Positions 42,000 to 54,125 of a stretch of DNA of 64,000 nucleotides are shown piece after piece. The stretch is taken from NCBI GenBank assembly GCA_933207985.1, contig OW240917.1, positions 243,869,009 through 243,933,008 of the forward strand, written 5' to 3'. Under the pieces are notes generated by a model that was given only the letters and a program-made list of their open reading frames with translations, had not been told where the DNA came from and did not search any database. Made by a program: the position numbers and the translations under genes. The stretch comes from Pelobates cultripes (taxonomy: Eukaryota > Chordata > Amphibia > Anura > Pelobatidae). Every line of letters starts with the position of its first letter. The stretch's first letter is position 1.

Positions 42000-42745
42000 C
42001 TATACACGTATACTGTCAAATACAACCACATAGTCACTCTCACACATTCAAATACACAGTTACAGGCAGACAGTCACACACAGTTACACACACAGCTACA
42101 CTCAGACAGTCACACACACACACACACACAGTTACAGGCAGTAGCACGCACAATTACAGGTAGACTGTAACACGGTTACAGGCAACATTACACAGTCACA
42201 GGCAGACAGTCACACACACACTCAGTGACATGCAGACAGTTGCACACAGTCGCACACACATTTACAGGCAGACAGTCACACACACAGGCACAGGTAAACT
42301 GTTACACACACAGTCAAAGGCAGTCACACACATTCACAGGCAGACAGTCGTACAAGCAGCCACAGGCTGACAGTCAAACACACTGTCAAAGTCACAGGCA
42401 GTCACACACACACACACACAGTCACAGACAGACAGTTGAACACACAGTCACACGCAGGCAGTCACAGGCAGACACTCACACACACAGTCACAGACAAGAA
42501 CAGGCAGACACACATTCAGTCACAAATACAGTTACAGGCAGACAGTTACACATAAAGTAACAAACAGTCACAGGAAGACAGTTACACATACACGCAGTCA
42601 CAGGCAAACAGTCACACACACAGTCACAGGCAGACAGCCACACATACAGCCACAAACAGTCACATACAGTCACAAACACACACACACACAGTCACAGGCA
42701 GACAGACACAATCACAGTTACACACACACACACAGCCACTCTCAC
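42000..42745. repeat. CAGTCACAGGCAGACAGTCACACA minisatellite
   Basis: About 30 imperfect units with CAGTCACAGGCAGACAG and (CA)n. Open frames on both strands are artefacts of the repeat. Confidence 0.85.
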
Positions 42746-43264
42746 TTACTGACAGTATGGGCTGGAGGAGGAGTGGAGTCACTGAATTGAAGTCCCTGGT
42801 CTGTAGTTGTTGGGGAAGCAGGGACTCCTTCCTGCAGCTGTAGCAGCAGTGGGTGGAGGCCACCTTTAGTTTTGCCCCACTGCTGATTTGGCTGTACCCC
42901 TAACTCTCCATGAAGTTCTCCTGGTCCTAGCCCATGCGTGTGTGAGCTGTGTCGGCTGCCCGGCACCCTGTACAGCCACACTGCTCACACCTCCCCAAGG
43001 CCAGGCCTGGTGGCACCCCCCTACCTAGTTGCACCCGGGGTGGACCGAACAGGTTGGTTAGCCAATGAAATGTACGCTGAACAAAACATGTAGGCACCCA
43101 GTGAGATAACCAGAAATATTATAACCTGCATAGATCCCAACCCTTACACAGGAAAAACGGACATAAGAATAAGTGAGAGGCAGCAGAGACAACAAGCAGA
43201 GTTGCATACCTACCTGAACCCAAACTATGAAAGTTAAACAAGGGCGGGATAAGAATGGGAGGGA
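42746..43264. other. Non-coding DNA
   Basis: GC-richer stretch with a GGCACCCCCCTACCTAGTTG-type repeat border at about 43012-43040. No gene. Confidence 0.4.
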
Positions 43265-43292
43265 AATATTTGCCTCCTGTCATTAATAAAAT
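43265..43292 (-). repeat. Lone terminus related to the 43329/48317 inverted repeat
   Basis: AATATTTGCCTCCTGTCATT resembles the right terminal repeat at 48283-48317 but lies just left of the left terminus, with 36 bp between. It may be the end of a neighbouring related element. Confidence 0.5.
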
Positions 43293-43328
43293 TAAGATTA
43301 TAGGTACACTAAAGCTAGCATAATCTAC

Positions 43329-43363
43329 AATTTTATAACATGACAGGAGGCTTCATATTTGCT
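43329..43363 (+). repeat. Left terminal inverted repeat of the 5-kb element
   Basis: 35 bp, perfect match in reverse orientation to 48283-48317. Confidence 0.85.
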
Positions 43364-46300
43364 GTTTTAACGCTCAAGCAACAAATCCAACGATGTTTGT
43401 TTCGCTGGTACCACTTCCGGGAGAAAACTAGAGCAAAACCCAAATAGGCCTTGAGTAGTGAGAAGTGACAGCGGATGGCTTGATGAAAGTGCCAGCTGTC
43501 AATGTACCACCAGTTATTGAAAACACACAATCCGCTGTTAGACCGTATGTGTGGAGGTGGCTCACAAGGTCGATCTAATAACCGTATACCTGCGGTGTAA
43601 ATTCTGAAGATCCTTTGCGAGTTAAAAATGCGAGGAAAGACTGCCACTAGGTCTCAACCCTCTATGCGGATGATGGCTCCTCCAATCGTGTCAGAATCAC
43701 ACGGTGATATGGTCTTGTTGGCAAACTCCAACCTCCAATAAGGTGTCTGAGTCCATCACCAATTCTGTCACAAAACCGAAAGTGTCTTTTCGTTCCCTCT
43801 TGATCTACCGGACGAGTGGTCTCATCCAGGAAAGAACTAACTACGCTGGCCAAATTAGTCTTCTACTAGGTGTTTTCCATACTCCAATTGGACTGCGGAA
43901 ACTGCGACTGTGGTATGCCAAGTGCTCCCAGGAGACGTCATATCAGGGTTCCAAACTGAATTTGTGTACAAAACGGAGCTAGACCCTATAGTTCGAAAAG
44001 TAGGCGGGCTGGAGAAAAAAAACGAATCGGTCCTGGCGAGCGGGTCTGGATCATGATCTCTGTCCGTGAGAAATAATCCTAATAACTTCCTGTATGATCC
44101 CATTCTGGTCCAGCCCTGCCCAAAAGCCAGTGGAGGGACTTATGGAATGCAAGTCATACCAAAGATAGTGTATAATAGAGTGAGACCTCTAAAACTCTGT
44201 ATCCAAACTTGTCAGGATCTGTTATCTCCAAGAGTGGTTCGTAGGTCAAGGGACCCAGGCTTTTGCACTCAAGACCTCAAGTCTAGGCATCCCTACAAAA
44301 GGAACATCCCCTGTCTTAGTCTAGTGACCAGTGATACTCACAGCGTACTCTAATACATAGGTAAAATGACAAATCCCTTCGCTAACAATGCTGACTCCGG
44401 AGCATAGATATAGCGAAAAACAAGGGGTATAGTTTCCACCGTCCGAAGCCGGGGTTGTCCAGGTTGGCAACGTCGGGTAGTCTGATCTGAACCCGACACC
44501 GTTCCTGGGTAATACTCCAGTGAGAGGGTGCATCCGACTACGTGACGCCCAAGTGGGATTCGACGTCTAGCAGGGTTCCCTCATAGAGTCCAAACCGTCC
44601 TCCTTGTTGGTACCTGAATAGGCGGTTAAGCGAAAATCAAACCTAGGATGGTTCCCGTGGGGGGCCTAGTGTATAGGACGAGGGTCCTCTATATCCGAAT
44701 AGTGTTCTCCAGATACGTTCTCAGAGGAGTAGTGGCAAATCTGTCACCTATCCCCGGATAGCTAACAGCCAGGGGACCCAAAATCGACCAGGAATTCCGG
44801 TCTTCCGACCAAAGCGTACGGTGTCCCTGCAGACCGGGAATGTGGGACTTACCCATTCCCATTGTCCGAGTAAGGCAGTGCATGTTCGCTCTACGAAGGC
44901 CTCAAAATCACATGTCACCCTGGATAGGGGAAATAACTGTCTGGTCAGTGTGTCAAAACGGTGAGTGAAAATATAACCAGGTGGTACAATGCCGGTTATA
45001 CCAAAACCTACACACCTGTAATAACTGGGGCACCCCCATCAGCCGTACAACCTTCAGGTGTAAATCCAACAGGGAATTGTAGGGTACCCACCAAAGTGGG
45101 CCACTCCCAGGAGCTGTTTCTAAACAACTAGTTCCTAGTGGACCCTACCCTGTCCAATAAGGCATCAGGGAAGCGTGTAAAAAAAAAAGGTGGGATCTCC
45201 CTCCACACTACCTCAGAGAGTATATCCCAAGTGGCAATATAGTGGCATGGCTCCAGCAGACCAATCATAGGGGATGTAGCAGTGAGAGCTGGTTTAATCA
45301 CACGATATCATGTCCTAACAGGTAGCACTTCTATAACGGAAATAGTAGCCCAGGCGTGAGGTCTAATGGAGGGTTTCTCTCCTCTTATCCAGTCGCTGTT
45401 AAGTAGCGTCTCCTCGCTCTTCCGGTGAGGTAGACATTGTCCTTCTAGCAAGAGCTGTAGTATCAGCTGCAAACCATGGTGGTTAGCACAGACCTCCGAA
45501 TTGAGTTGAGCGTAGGCGGGACGCCCCGATATGAAGATACCGGTGTTCTGTACTGGCCTAAACCTGTAAGATGAACTAGGGGTTGACAGTAGGATAATTA
45601 ACCTTGTTGGGTAGTGACCAGCGACGGGTTCACCCTCAAGAGGGGGAGTAGAATCCAGTACTGTAAGAAAGCTGTCGTGCCAGTGGTAAACTGAGGAAGC
45701 AGTATACTTGGTTATCCTGGCCTGTGTACATGAGGGGAGCTCAGCAGCGGGTTGAATGTGCAAAAGAGCCGCACTCTCAAGTAATGTAAATGGTATCCCT
45801 GCCAGTCTCAGGCTGATAGTTTGAGAGGGCCGTACCCTCTAATAAAACTCAGTGAGTATGCCAGTGTCTGGCTCCCTATATGAGAGTGGATCACACCCCA
45901 AACTTGTAATAGCCTCAATATCAGCCTCGGGCTGAGATTAGGGGATGGTCGTGCCCTCTAATGGGAATTTTAGTGTCAGGCTCCGTATATGAAGGGGGTT
46001 CCCTCTAATCCTGTAAATTAGCCTTCGTTTCGAAAGGGCCGCACTCTCTTATCATGCAAACCGAGCCCCTATCAGTCTCAGACTGGTCCTAAGCAAGGAG
46101 CTCGCCCTTTAAAACTAGTCAAGTCAGGCTGAGATCCTGAGTGGTGTACTTAAACTGGGAATAAATATAGCAGAGAACAATCCAGTCTAAGGGCCGTGTC
46201 CAAGAGTTTAATACTGGGGACAGGCCGAGAAATTGCAATAGCTAGAAAAAATATGGAATCTACAAACGACTGCCTGGATCCCGCGCAAGTGTGCGGAATC

Positions 46301-46959
46301 CAGGGTGGTCGCTGGTAGCCTGAGGAAACACTGGAGACGTTCTCGGGAAGTCAGAGGAGGCCCAGTCAGGACTCTTGACGACCCAAGCGATAGGAAAAGG
46401 TCGGAAACACGAAACAAAGACGACAGGCTAGAGTAAAGTTCGGAAAAGGGAAAATACGTACCTCGGAGGCAAGGAAGGTAAACGGACAGGGAGAGCCAAG
46501 GATAGTGAAAGCCAACTGAAATAGCCAAGAACTAAGCAAGACGTAGAGAGAAATGACCTAGTCATGAAAATGAATACCGGATATGCGGCTAAAGTTTTAG
46601 TTGCTAAGAGTCCAGGAATTACTGTGCACCTGTTCGTGTTGAGCATTGGTCCCTGTATGTGCATCCGAGCGAAACTCTCCTTGGAGATGTACCACCGCCG
46701 GGCTGGTGCAAGCTGTGGCTGCCTGTACGGGGATCTTTGCATAAGCCTTGTCCCTCATGTACGAGGTATAGGGCATTCACCCTTCCAATCATATTAGGTG
46801 CACAGAGACCGGTGTCACGTCAGATAGTATGGTAGTAGTGCCTACTTGGACACCCACCTGTCTCTGTGACAATAGTGGAAATTGAGATACCTCAGCAATA
46901 TTCCCCCAAGCCTGCGGCAAAAGGGGGTTCAGGCAAGACTAGCGTTGGTCAATCAATAT

Positions 46960-47090
46960 GGCACAGCCAGAGCGGGCTAATCGAATAGGCACAGCCAGAG
47001 CAGGCCAATAAAAGGGCACAGACAAAGCAGGCCAATCAAATGGGCACAGACAGAGCAGGCCAATCCAAGGGCACAGGCAGAGCAGGTAAA
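46960..47090. repeat. 27-bp tandem repeat GGCACAGACAGAGCAGGCCAAT
   Basis: Five units with starts near 46960, 46988, 47015, 47043 and 47070. The shared word is GCACAG-CAGAGCAGGCCAAT. It lies inside the 5-kb inverted-repeat element. Confidence 0.85.
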
Positions 47091-48282
47091 ACACAGGCGT
47101 TGCATACAACCATCGTAAGGGCCAATGTGTTCGAGTATGGTCAGATGCGTTTACAGGTCCCCAGGGTATATCGGTGTAAGTTACTCCAATACGTAAAAGG
47201 TCTTCCAGGCATTGGCACCTATGGGAGTAACCCCAAACCAGGCAACTGGTAGACACCTAAGTCTTATAGATAACCACAGACAAAACTCATCTGCAGGGAA
47301 ATCCCCATGCAGCATGGACTACAATGTATAGAGAAACACCCTTATTAATTGTCCTCTATAGGGTACACTGAGAGGGTTTTAATGGGGCCAGCTAAGCTCC
47401 AAAAACCTGAGGTAGGCTGGCAGGGCCCTTCCAGATCGCCACTAGGGAGGTGACATATCTGACATATCCATCCACCTATTTAAAATTGTACACATCCTGT
47501 GTCACTTTAATTAAATGTAATTCAGAAGGCAAGGGCTTGTGATAACTCTGATGGCTTGAAAACCTTCCCTTTAATAGGTCAGTTCACAAAAGTAATTAAT
47601 TACAGGACATTATACCCAAGTCGTATTACCTTGGAGAGAAACTGCAAAGGCATACACTATGGGGGAGGGACCGCGCACAGGCTCAGCCTCCCCCACTCGG
47701 TCGGACACACGTGGTCTGTCTAGGGAGTGGGCCGTGGGAAAATGGCCATGCAGGAAATAAGTTCCGGGTGCTCGCACCGCTCACGAGCAGTCCAGGGTCG
47801 GTAGACCGCGCACGGGACCGTCGGACCTGCACACCGCGGTCCCAGAGCTCGGAGGAGGCAAGCTGCATACAGCCTCCTGAAACCTCCGAGCGGTATAAAA
47901 CGTTGAAAAAAAAAACGGCAAAGGGAGATAGAAAGGTGTTAATGGCAAAAGACTGGGGGGAGGGGGGATGCACAGTGATGTATATGAAGGCACAGTAAGG
48001 CTCACAAAGACCCCTCATGAGTCCAAATACAGTCTAACAAAATTATAGGTAAGCATAAAAGCACAGAAAATCGCCCAATAAATCTCTACAAAGAACTGTA
48101 ATAAGCAATAGATCTCAAAGCCCCAACTATAAGCAGGAGGCAGTGGTACTCTGACCTGTACTGATGCGGAGCAGCAAAGAAAGAGGAGATGATGTATGGG
48201 GAGGGGAGTTTTATAGAACCTAACTTTTTTCTGATTGGTTGTTTTTCTGTGCTGCTGTGGAGTTCTAGTAAAGAGAGACTTA

Positions 48283-48317
48283 AGCAAATATGAAGCCTCC
48301 TGTCATGTTATAAAATT
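48283..48317 (-). repeat. Right terminal inverted repeat of the 5-kb element
   Basis: 35 bp, perfect inverted match to 43329-43363. Confidence 0.85.
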
Positions 48318-48858
48318 AGTGAAAGCTCAGTGAAGTAGATCCATGGATCAGACTCCCGGCAGAGGTGGAAGGCATCGTAGATTTCTGAATTTTATTATCT
48401 TGTTGGGAATATAATAAACATATCAGCTGTTTATTTTAACGAAGACTGTATGCTATACATTCATACATATTAGTGATGTCTTTATCTGTTCTAAATACTT
48501 ATCTCAAGAGGATTTTGTAGCAAAGTGCATCAAATCATTCAATCCATGCTAATTAGTCAGAAAACAGAAAAAATAATAAAAACAGGGCATTAGTTGCCTT
48601 GGAAGCATTGCTCGGCTGCCATGATTACCATTTTCATCCTTGTAGCTTGCTCATTTTTGATAAATATAATCAGCTGCATCCACAGTGGTTGACATGGTAA
48701 CTAGTCAGTATTTTTTTTCACATTATAACTCACTTCGTAAGTGTGTGATCTTTCAGTAATTACAGTCTATACTTACAACAAAGTAACAAACCCAAAAGTA
48801 TAGAGCTTTCTGCTTAGTTTATGAAGCCTACATTTTTTGGGCAATTAAACTAGTTTTA
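48318..48858. other. Non-coding DNA
   Basis: No gene or repeat recognised. Confidence 0.4.
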
Positions 48859-49344
48859 TTAACGAGACACTAAAGATCCCTAACGCACTTTAACTTGTTG
48901 AAATGCTTCCTGTGTGAAGAGTGTTTCCTCTTAATTTTTTAATGTTGCAAAAAGTGCTGATTACAATAGAAATTTGCACTTTTATAAATTAACCTGGTTA
49001 CACCCCCCTAGCTGTCAATCAGACCATTGGACCTGTTACTTCCTGGTTTGATTAGTTCAGTGGAACTAAACTCAAGAGGCAGCAATTGCTCAGAGCATCT
49101 GCCTTGCAAAAACATTTTATTGAACTGCATTGGGAAATCTGTGATTGGACAGACACAGAGAGTTTGGGCAGGGTTTGAAGGGGAGGGCTTGTAAAGGCTT
49201 CAGATATGAGATCTGCAGCTTTTGCAAGCTGTTTTTAGATATGCAAATAATTTTTAAAATGCAGAATTACATGCATGCATGTTTTCATTTGGGCTATATC
49301 AAACAGTGTTTTTTTGTTTTTGTAATTGGGCAGTGTCCCTTTAA
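48859..49344. mobile_element. TTAA-type MITE, copy related to 26386-26893
   Basis: It starts TTAACGAGACACTAAAGATC and ends GGGCAGTGTCCCTTTAA. The interior shares AACCTGGTTACACCCCC, TTACTTCCTGGTTTGATTAG and GCAGCTTTTGCAAGCTG with the other copy. Length 486 bp. Confidence 0.78.
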
Positions 49345-49570
49345 GCTGACCCTACAAGCATTAATATACTTTGACATTCATTCTTTACTAGGTGAGATTT
49401 GTCAGAAATTAAAATAATCATGAAAAAATACCTGAATTTAAGTTTTTAATTTTTGCCTCAAATTTCCTAAATAACCCTGTGTATGTATGTTGTGAAAGGA
49501 CCAAGCCAGCCCTATTCTTGTCTGAACAAGAATAATATACCCACCATGACTTCAAGGAGTTAACACAGAT

Positions 49571-50072
49571 TTAAAGGACCACTCTAGGCACCCAGACCAC
49601 TTCAGCTTAATGAAGTGGTCTGGGTGCCAGGTCCAGCTAGGGTTAACCCATTTTTTCATAAACATAGCAGTTTCAGAGAAACTGCTATGTTTATGAATGG
49701 GTTAAGCCTTCCCCTATTTCCTCTAGTGGCTGTCTCATTGACAGCCGCTAGAGGCGCTTGCGTGCTTCTCACTGTGATTTTCACAGTGAGAGCACGCCAG
49801 CGTCCATAGGAAAGCATTGATAATGCTTTCCTATGTGACCGGCTGAATGCGCGCGCAGCTCTTGCCGCGCGTGCGCATTCAGCCGACGGGGAGGAGAAGA
49901 GGAGGATCGGAGGAGGAGAGCTCTCCGCCCAGCGCTGGAAAAAGGTAAGTTTTAACACCTTTCCCCTTTCCAGAGCCGGGCGGGAGGGGAACCCTGAGGG
50001 TGGGGGCACCCTCAGGGCACTCTAGTGCCAGGAAAACGAGTATGTTTTCCTGGCACTATAGTGGTCCTTTAA
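49571..50072. mobile_element. TTAA-type MITE composed of serial palindromes
   Basis: It starts TTAAAGGACCACTCTAGGCA and ends CACTATAGTGGTCCTTTAA (502 bp). Hairpins in order: 49587-49628 (18 perfect pairs); 49657-49695 (17 perfect pairs); 49721-49753 (14 pairs, one G-U); 49761-49796; 49805-49835 (14 perfect pairs); 49840-49885 (at least 13 pairs); 49992-50017 (11 pairs); 50024-50057 (14 perfect pairs). Only about 49886-49991 lies outside a hairpin. No coding sequence. Confidence 0.85.
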
Positions 50073-50904
50073 TGAGTGAATTATACTTTATCACTGGCAT
50101 TACAACTCACCCACTAGTGAATTTAGTATCAAAAAATGATTAAATAATGATTAAATAAAACTGAGAGAACCATTATAGAATTACACCAAACAAACCAATC
50201 AATTACTTACAAGAAAAATCTAATTTTGGCCTAGATTTAATATATTTGGACATCAAATGTATTAACATTTTTAGATAACCTTTTAAAATGTTTTATGTTT
50301 AAAAAAATACATCATTTATAAAAAAAAATATCAATATATGAAAATATCAAGATATTAAAAATGTAAAACATTACAATATAACAATATTGAATAATTTTAA
50401 AAGTTTATCTAAAAATATTAAATAATTCCAAAAGCTGATCCTAAAATATTAAATCGAGGCCTTTATTCGATTCAAACATACATCTAGAGCAGTCCCAGCT
50501 TTGGGTAATTCAGAGATTTTCTGGAGAGACTGACTGGACAATTCTACACCATGACCTTTTTTTTTTTTAACTTGACATAGTTAGTTATTCCGAACGAATA
50601 TCTCATGCTGAGTGTTTCTTAATTACTAGTTCATTAAACAGTTTTGTCCCTTGCAGAAATGCTAACCATACAATGCAGCCTTTGAGAATTTTATCGTAAA
50701 GGTTAATCCTTCTATTGTATAAAAGAATTACTTGATCGATGTTACCTGCAGGAGACTGCACCGCAAATCAATCTAAAATTTCAGTCAGAGCATTGCACGT
50801 AAAACAAGCTTGCGTGACTTCCATTTAAAAAATGTATCATACAGCCTTCAGACTTACTTCCATGCACTAGACTGACTATTACCATATAGTATAGATCAGG
50901 GATA
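50073..50904. other. AT-rich non-coding DNA
   Basis: No gene recognised. Confidence 0.4.
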
Positions 50905-51024
50905 GGCAACCTTCGGCACTCCAGATGTTTTGTACTACATCCCCCATAATACTCTTAAACCCGTAATGCTGGCAAAGCATCATGGGAGGTGTAGTACAAA
51001 ACATTTGGAGTGCCAACGGTTGCC
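50905..51024. mobile_element. Short foldback MITE (GGCAACCTTCGGCACTCCAG family)
   Basis: The left arm 50905-50947 pairs with 50981-51024 over about 43 bp with few mismatches (GGCACTCCAGATGTTTTGTA against TACAAAACATTTGGAGTGCC). The GGCACTCCAGATGTTTTGGACTAC-like arm is a pattern common in vertebrate hAT-type MITEs; the class is inferred. Confidence 0.75.
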
Positions 51025-52709
51025 AGGTAGTCCTATCTTTTGTGCTCATTAGCTGTGTTCACTTCTTGTATTTTGTGTGCCTATTTAGCGATCCGTGACT
51101 TGGTCTGTCCTCTCAGTTGGTATTTTGTCTTTGCAATTTCTAATATGGGATACTCATTTAGTCAGAGTGACCAACTATAATGGTTTAATAAATGATAATT
51201 TATTTAATAAGTGCTATGCCAACTATGTCACAGAGGGGATGAGATGTTCTGAGATGTCATGACAGACATGCTTTAAAATGGCCGCCTCGGTAATTTACAA
51301 AAAAATATATAAGGTGCAGCTCAGTCTAACCCTCAAAATCTCAAAGCCGTCTCTGCCTCATGGACCAGCTAAATGAGTTTATCCATCAACACTGATAACT
51401 GGTTTAAACATAACTTATCATTGCCCACACAACTCACTCTACAGGTTCTTTTGCTTCCCAAAGAGTATCAATTTAACTTAATGCAGCATTGTAAATTCTT
51501 CTACATTTTTAAATTGTTTTTTTTTTTGGTTCCCACATCACAAAAGTGTTTAATAACAATTATGTGATAATGTCACAGTAACATCACAGAAGACAAATAT
51601 ATATGCATACGACTTGCAATGTGAAAAAATGATTAGATAAGAGCACAAGATATAACATTGGAGCATAGTGAAGATAAAAAAAAAATAAATAAAAAAAAAA
51701 AAGGAAATAAAAGCAATAATAAATGAATGGGTCACAGGCGAGGGCAGCTTAGGTATTGTTGGAAGAATGTCCTCCACTTTCACCCCACTCATGGTCATCC
51801 TACCCTCATCTGAGGTACATCTCAGTCCCACTGTGTAGACTTAGACCAAGGAGTCCCTTCTCCAGAATGTGGCAAGGTCTGTGGTCGGGCTCCACCCTTC
51901 AGCTTTGATTGCACCGAACCTTCATTAGGAGCCCTGCCTCGAGTCTTCACACAGTGGGAATCACCATGATGCCGACAAGGCAGCAGACGCCGTGCTTTCA
52001 AGTCCAGCCAGACCGAAGTAATCACCCTGGGGGGGCTAAACGCTGTTTTTGGCCTTACTGATTTCTGGGACAGCCAGGTTTTGAATGTTCACTTCAAACA
52101 GATCAATAGGCCCTCGGATGTCTTCTGGCCTCCCCTGTCCAGCAGAGGCCTTCACCAGACGAGAAACAGTACGTTTTTACTATACAAAGTCACAAATTCT
52201 TTATCACAAATAAATAGCGAGTTAGATTTTTCTCATACACCCACCATATTTCCGCATGGTGAAATCACAATGACTTATTTGAAAACTTCTTTAAACAACC
52301 TTATACAATGAAGTTTTGACTTATATTCTAGACATATTAGATAATCTGAATGGGTTGCTCTCGCTGGGTAGCTTTATAAAAGTCTCATTATACTAGTTCA
52401 TTAAACTATTTTCTTATTTGCAGAGAAGTCAACCATATAATGCAGCCTTTGAGTATTTTTTCAATAAAAGCTAATCCTTTCATTGTATAAAGGAATTATT
52501 CGATCAATGCTATCTGCGGGACACGTTATAGCAAAACAATCCAAAGTTTTAGTTGAAACATTTCACAGGTCAATCAATATGTTTGATATCCATTTAAATT
52601 AATAGTTAAGAGGCATAATGCAGAATGTCAGCTTGCCCACTACTGAATAGCTAGAGGTACAAGCAGATGGTATTAGAAAATCAGATGAGAATTTCATCTT
52701 TTTTAGTTT
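51025..52709. other. Non-coding DNA, no element assigned
   Basis: 51720-52070 is GC-richer and shows a minus-strand open stretch (MTMSGVKVEDILPTIPKLP), but no domain is recognised; it could be an old LINE or pseudogene piece. The rest is AT-rich. Confidence 0.35.
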
Positions 52710-53045
52710 TTAGACAGATTTGGCCCATCTAGTCTGCTCAATTTTCTAAATACTTTCATTAGTCCCTAGCCTTATCTTATAGTTAGGATAGCCTTATGCC
52801 TATCCCACGCATGCTTAAACTCCGTTACTCTGTTAACCTCTACCACTTCAGCTGGAAGGCTATTCCATGCATCCACTACCCTCTCAGTAAAGTTAAACGT
52901 CCTGAAATTATTTTTAAACCTTTGCTCCTCTAATTTAAGACTATGCCCTCTTGTTGTGGTAGTTTTTCTTCTTTAAAATATAGTCTTCTCCTTTTATGTA
53001 TTTAAATGTTTCTATCATATCCCCCCTGTCTCATCTTTCCTCCAA
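52710..53045 (-). mobile_element. CR1/L2-like LINE 3' fragment, copy A
   Basis: Nearly the same sequence as 57510-57860: TTGGCCCATCTAGTCTGC, CCTCTACCACTTCAGCTGGA, CCCTCTTGTTGTGGTAG. The minus strand has the WNSLP-type C-terminus in degraded form. Confidence 0.72.
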
Positions 53046-53530
53046 GCTATACATGTTAAAGGGACACTTCAGGCACCAGGGCCGGACTAGCCCACCGGGA
53101 TACCTGGAAATTTCCCGGTGGGCCGGCACACTAGGGGGCCGGTGTGCGGCTGCCTGGTGTGCACCAGCCCGGGCTGCAATTACAGGGTGACCGGCAGGAG
53201 GGGATGTAACGTGGCCGAGCAGGCAGACCGCGGTAGGGGAGCTTCTGTTCCCCTACCCGGTCTGACAGGAACCTGCAAGCGAGAACGCTCCTCCCACGAG
53301 CAGGCAGGTTGGAGCGTTGTTGTGCGTTACCATGGCAATGCTCCGACCTGCCTGCTGTTCTCGCGGGAGGAGAGCGAAGTCAGCCTGCAGCCAGAGGAGC
53401 TGCAGGCTGACCAGCACGCACCACCACTGGACCACCAGGGATTGAAGAGTAGCCGTTCCCCCTCTCCCCTGACCAAAGGTAAGGGGGATGGGGGTAATAT
53501 AAATCTTTTTTTTTTTGAATATATCAATGC
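53046..53530. other. GC-rich block with MITE-like border
   Basis: The block begins TTAAAGGGACACTTCAGGCA, typical of the TTAA MITEs, then continues into a GGGCCGGACTAGCCCACCGG repeat-like phrase. The interior has short inverted words (GTTGGAGCGTTGTTGTGCGT and CATGGCAATGCTCCGACC). No gene. Confidence 0.45.
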
Positions 53531-53539
53531 TATAACCCC

Positions 53540-54125
53540 CCCATACACACACTACACCCCCCCACCAACAGCACCCCTCCACACATAAATAGCACCCCTC
53601 CACACATAAATAGCACCCCTTCACACACACAGAACCCCTCCACACACACACAGAACCCCTTCACACACAGAACCCCTTCACACACACAGAACCCTTCCAC
53701 ACACAGAACCCCATCACACATAAACAGCACCCCACCACACACACAGAACCCCTTCACACACACAGCATCCCTCCACACACAGCACCCCTCCACACACAGC
53801 ACCCCTCCACACACACAGAACCCCTTCATGCACACAGAACCCCTCCACGCACACAGAACCCCTCCACGCACACAGAACCCCTTCACGCACACAGAACCCC
53901 TTCACGCACACAGCACCCCTTCACGCACACAGAACCCCTTCACGCACACATCATCCCTCCACACACAAACGGCACTCTCTCCACACACACACAGCACACA
54001 CATTGTACCCTCCACACATACTAAACCGCTACACACACTGCACCACCTCCAAATACACACCGCACCCCCCACACACAGAACCCCTACACACACTGCACTC
54101 CCCACACACTGAACACACACACTGT
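53540..54125. repeat. 17-bp CACACACAGAACCCCTT minisatellite
   Basis: About 30 units of 15-20 bp, dominated by CACACACAGAACCCCTTCA, with CAGCACCCCTCCA variants. Cysteine/valine-rich open frames on the minus strand are artefacts. Confidence 0.9.

Larger units (their letters stand above)
43329..48317. mobile_element. 5-kb element with 35-bp terminal inverted repeats and no recognised gene
   Basis: The left end, AATTTTATAACATGACAGGA followed by GGCTTCATATTTGCT, is the exact reverse complement of 48283-48317. Both ends include TTATAA, which could be target sequence. The interior has no open frame with a domain I recognise. It has an irregular ~130-bp repeat with CCCTCTAAT and AGGCTC phrases (45770-46110) and a 27-bp tandem repeat (46960-47090). 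Most likely a large non-autonomous DNA transposon; the superfamily is unknown. Confidence 0.65.

Noticed and set aside
46600..46700. GAAAC near 46660 as a seventh hammerhead
   Set aside because: No paired stem II and no YTGANRA core upstream.
46208..46742. Minus-strand frames of about 105 residues in the 5-kb element
   Set aside because: No domain, motif or codon signal; two overlapping frames of similar length suggest chance.
43329..48317. The 5-kb element as a Helitron or Polinton
   Set aside because: No Rep/helicase, polymerase B or integrase motif and the ends are inverted repeats unlike Helitron ends.
53253..54120. Cysteine-rich minus-strand frames that look like secreted peptides
   Set aside because: They are translations of the 17-bp CACACACAGAACCCC repeat; similar frames occur on both strands.
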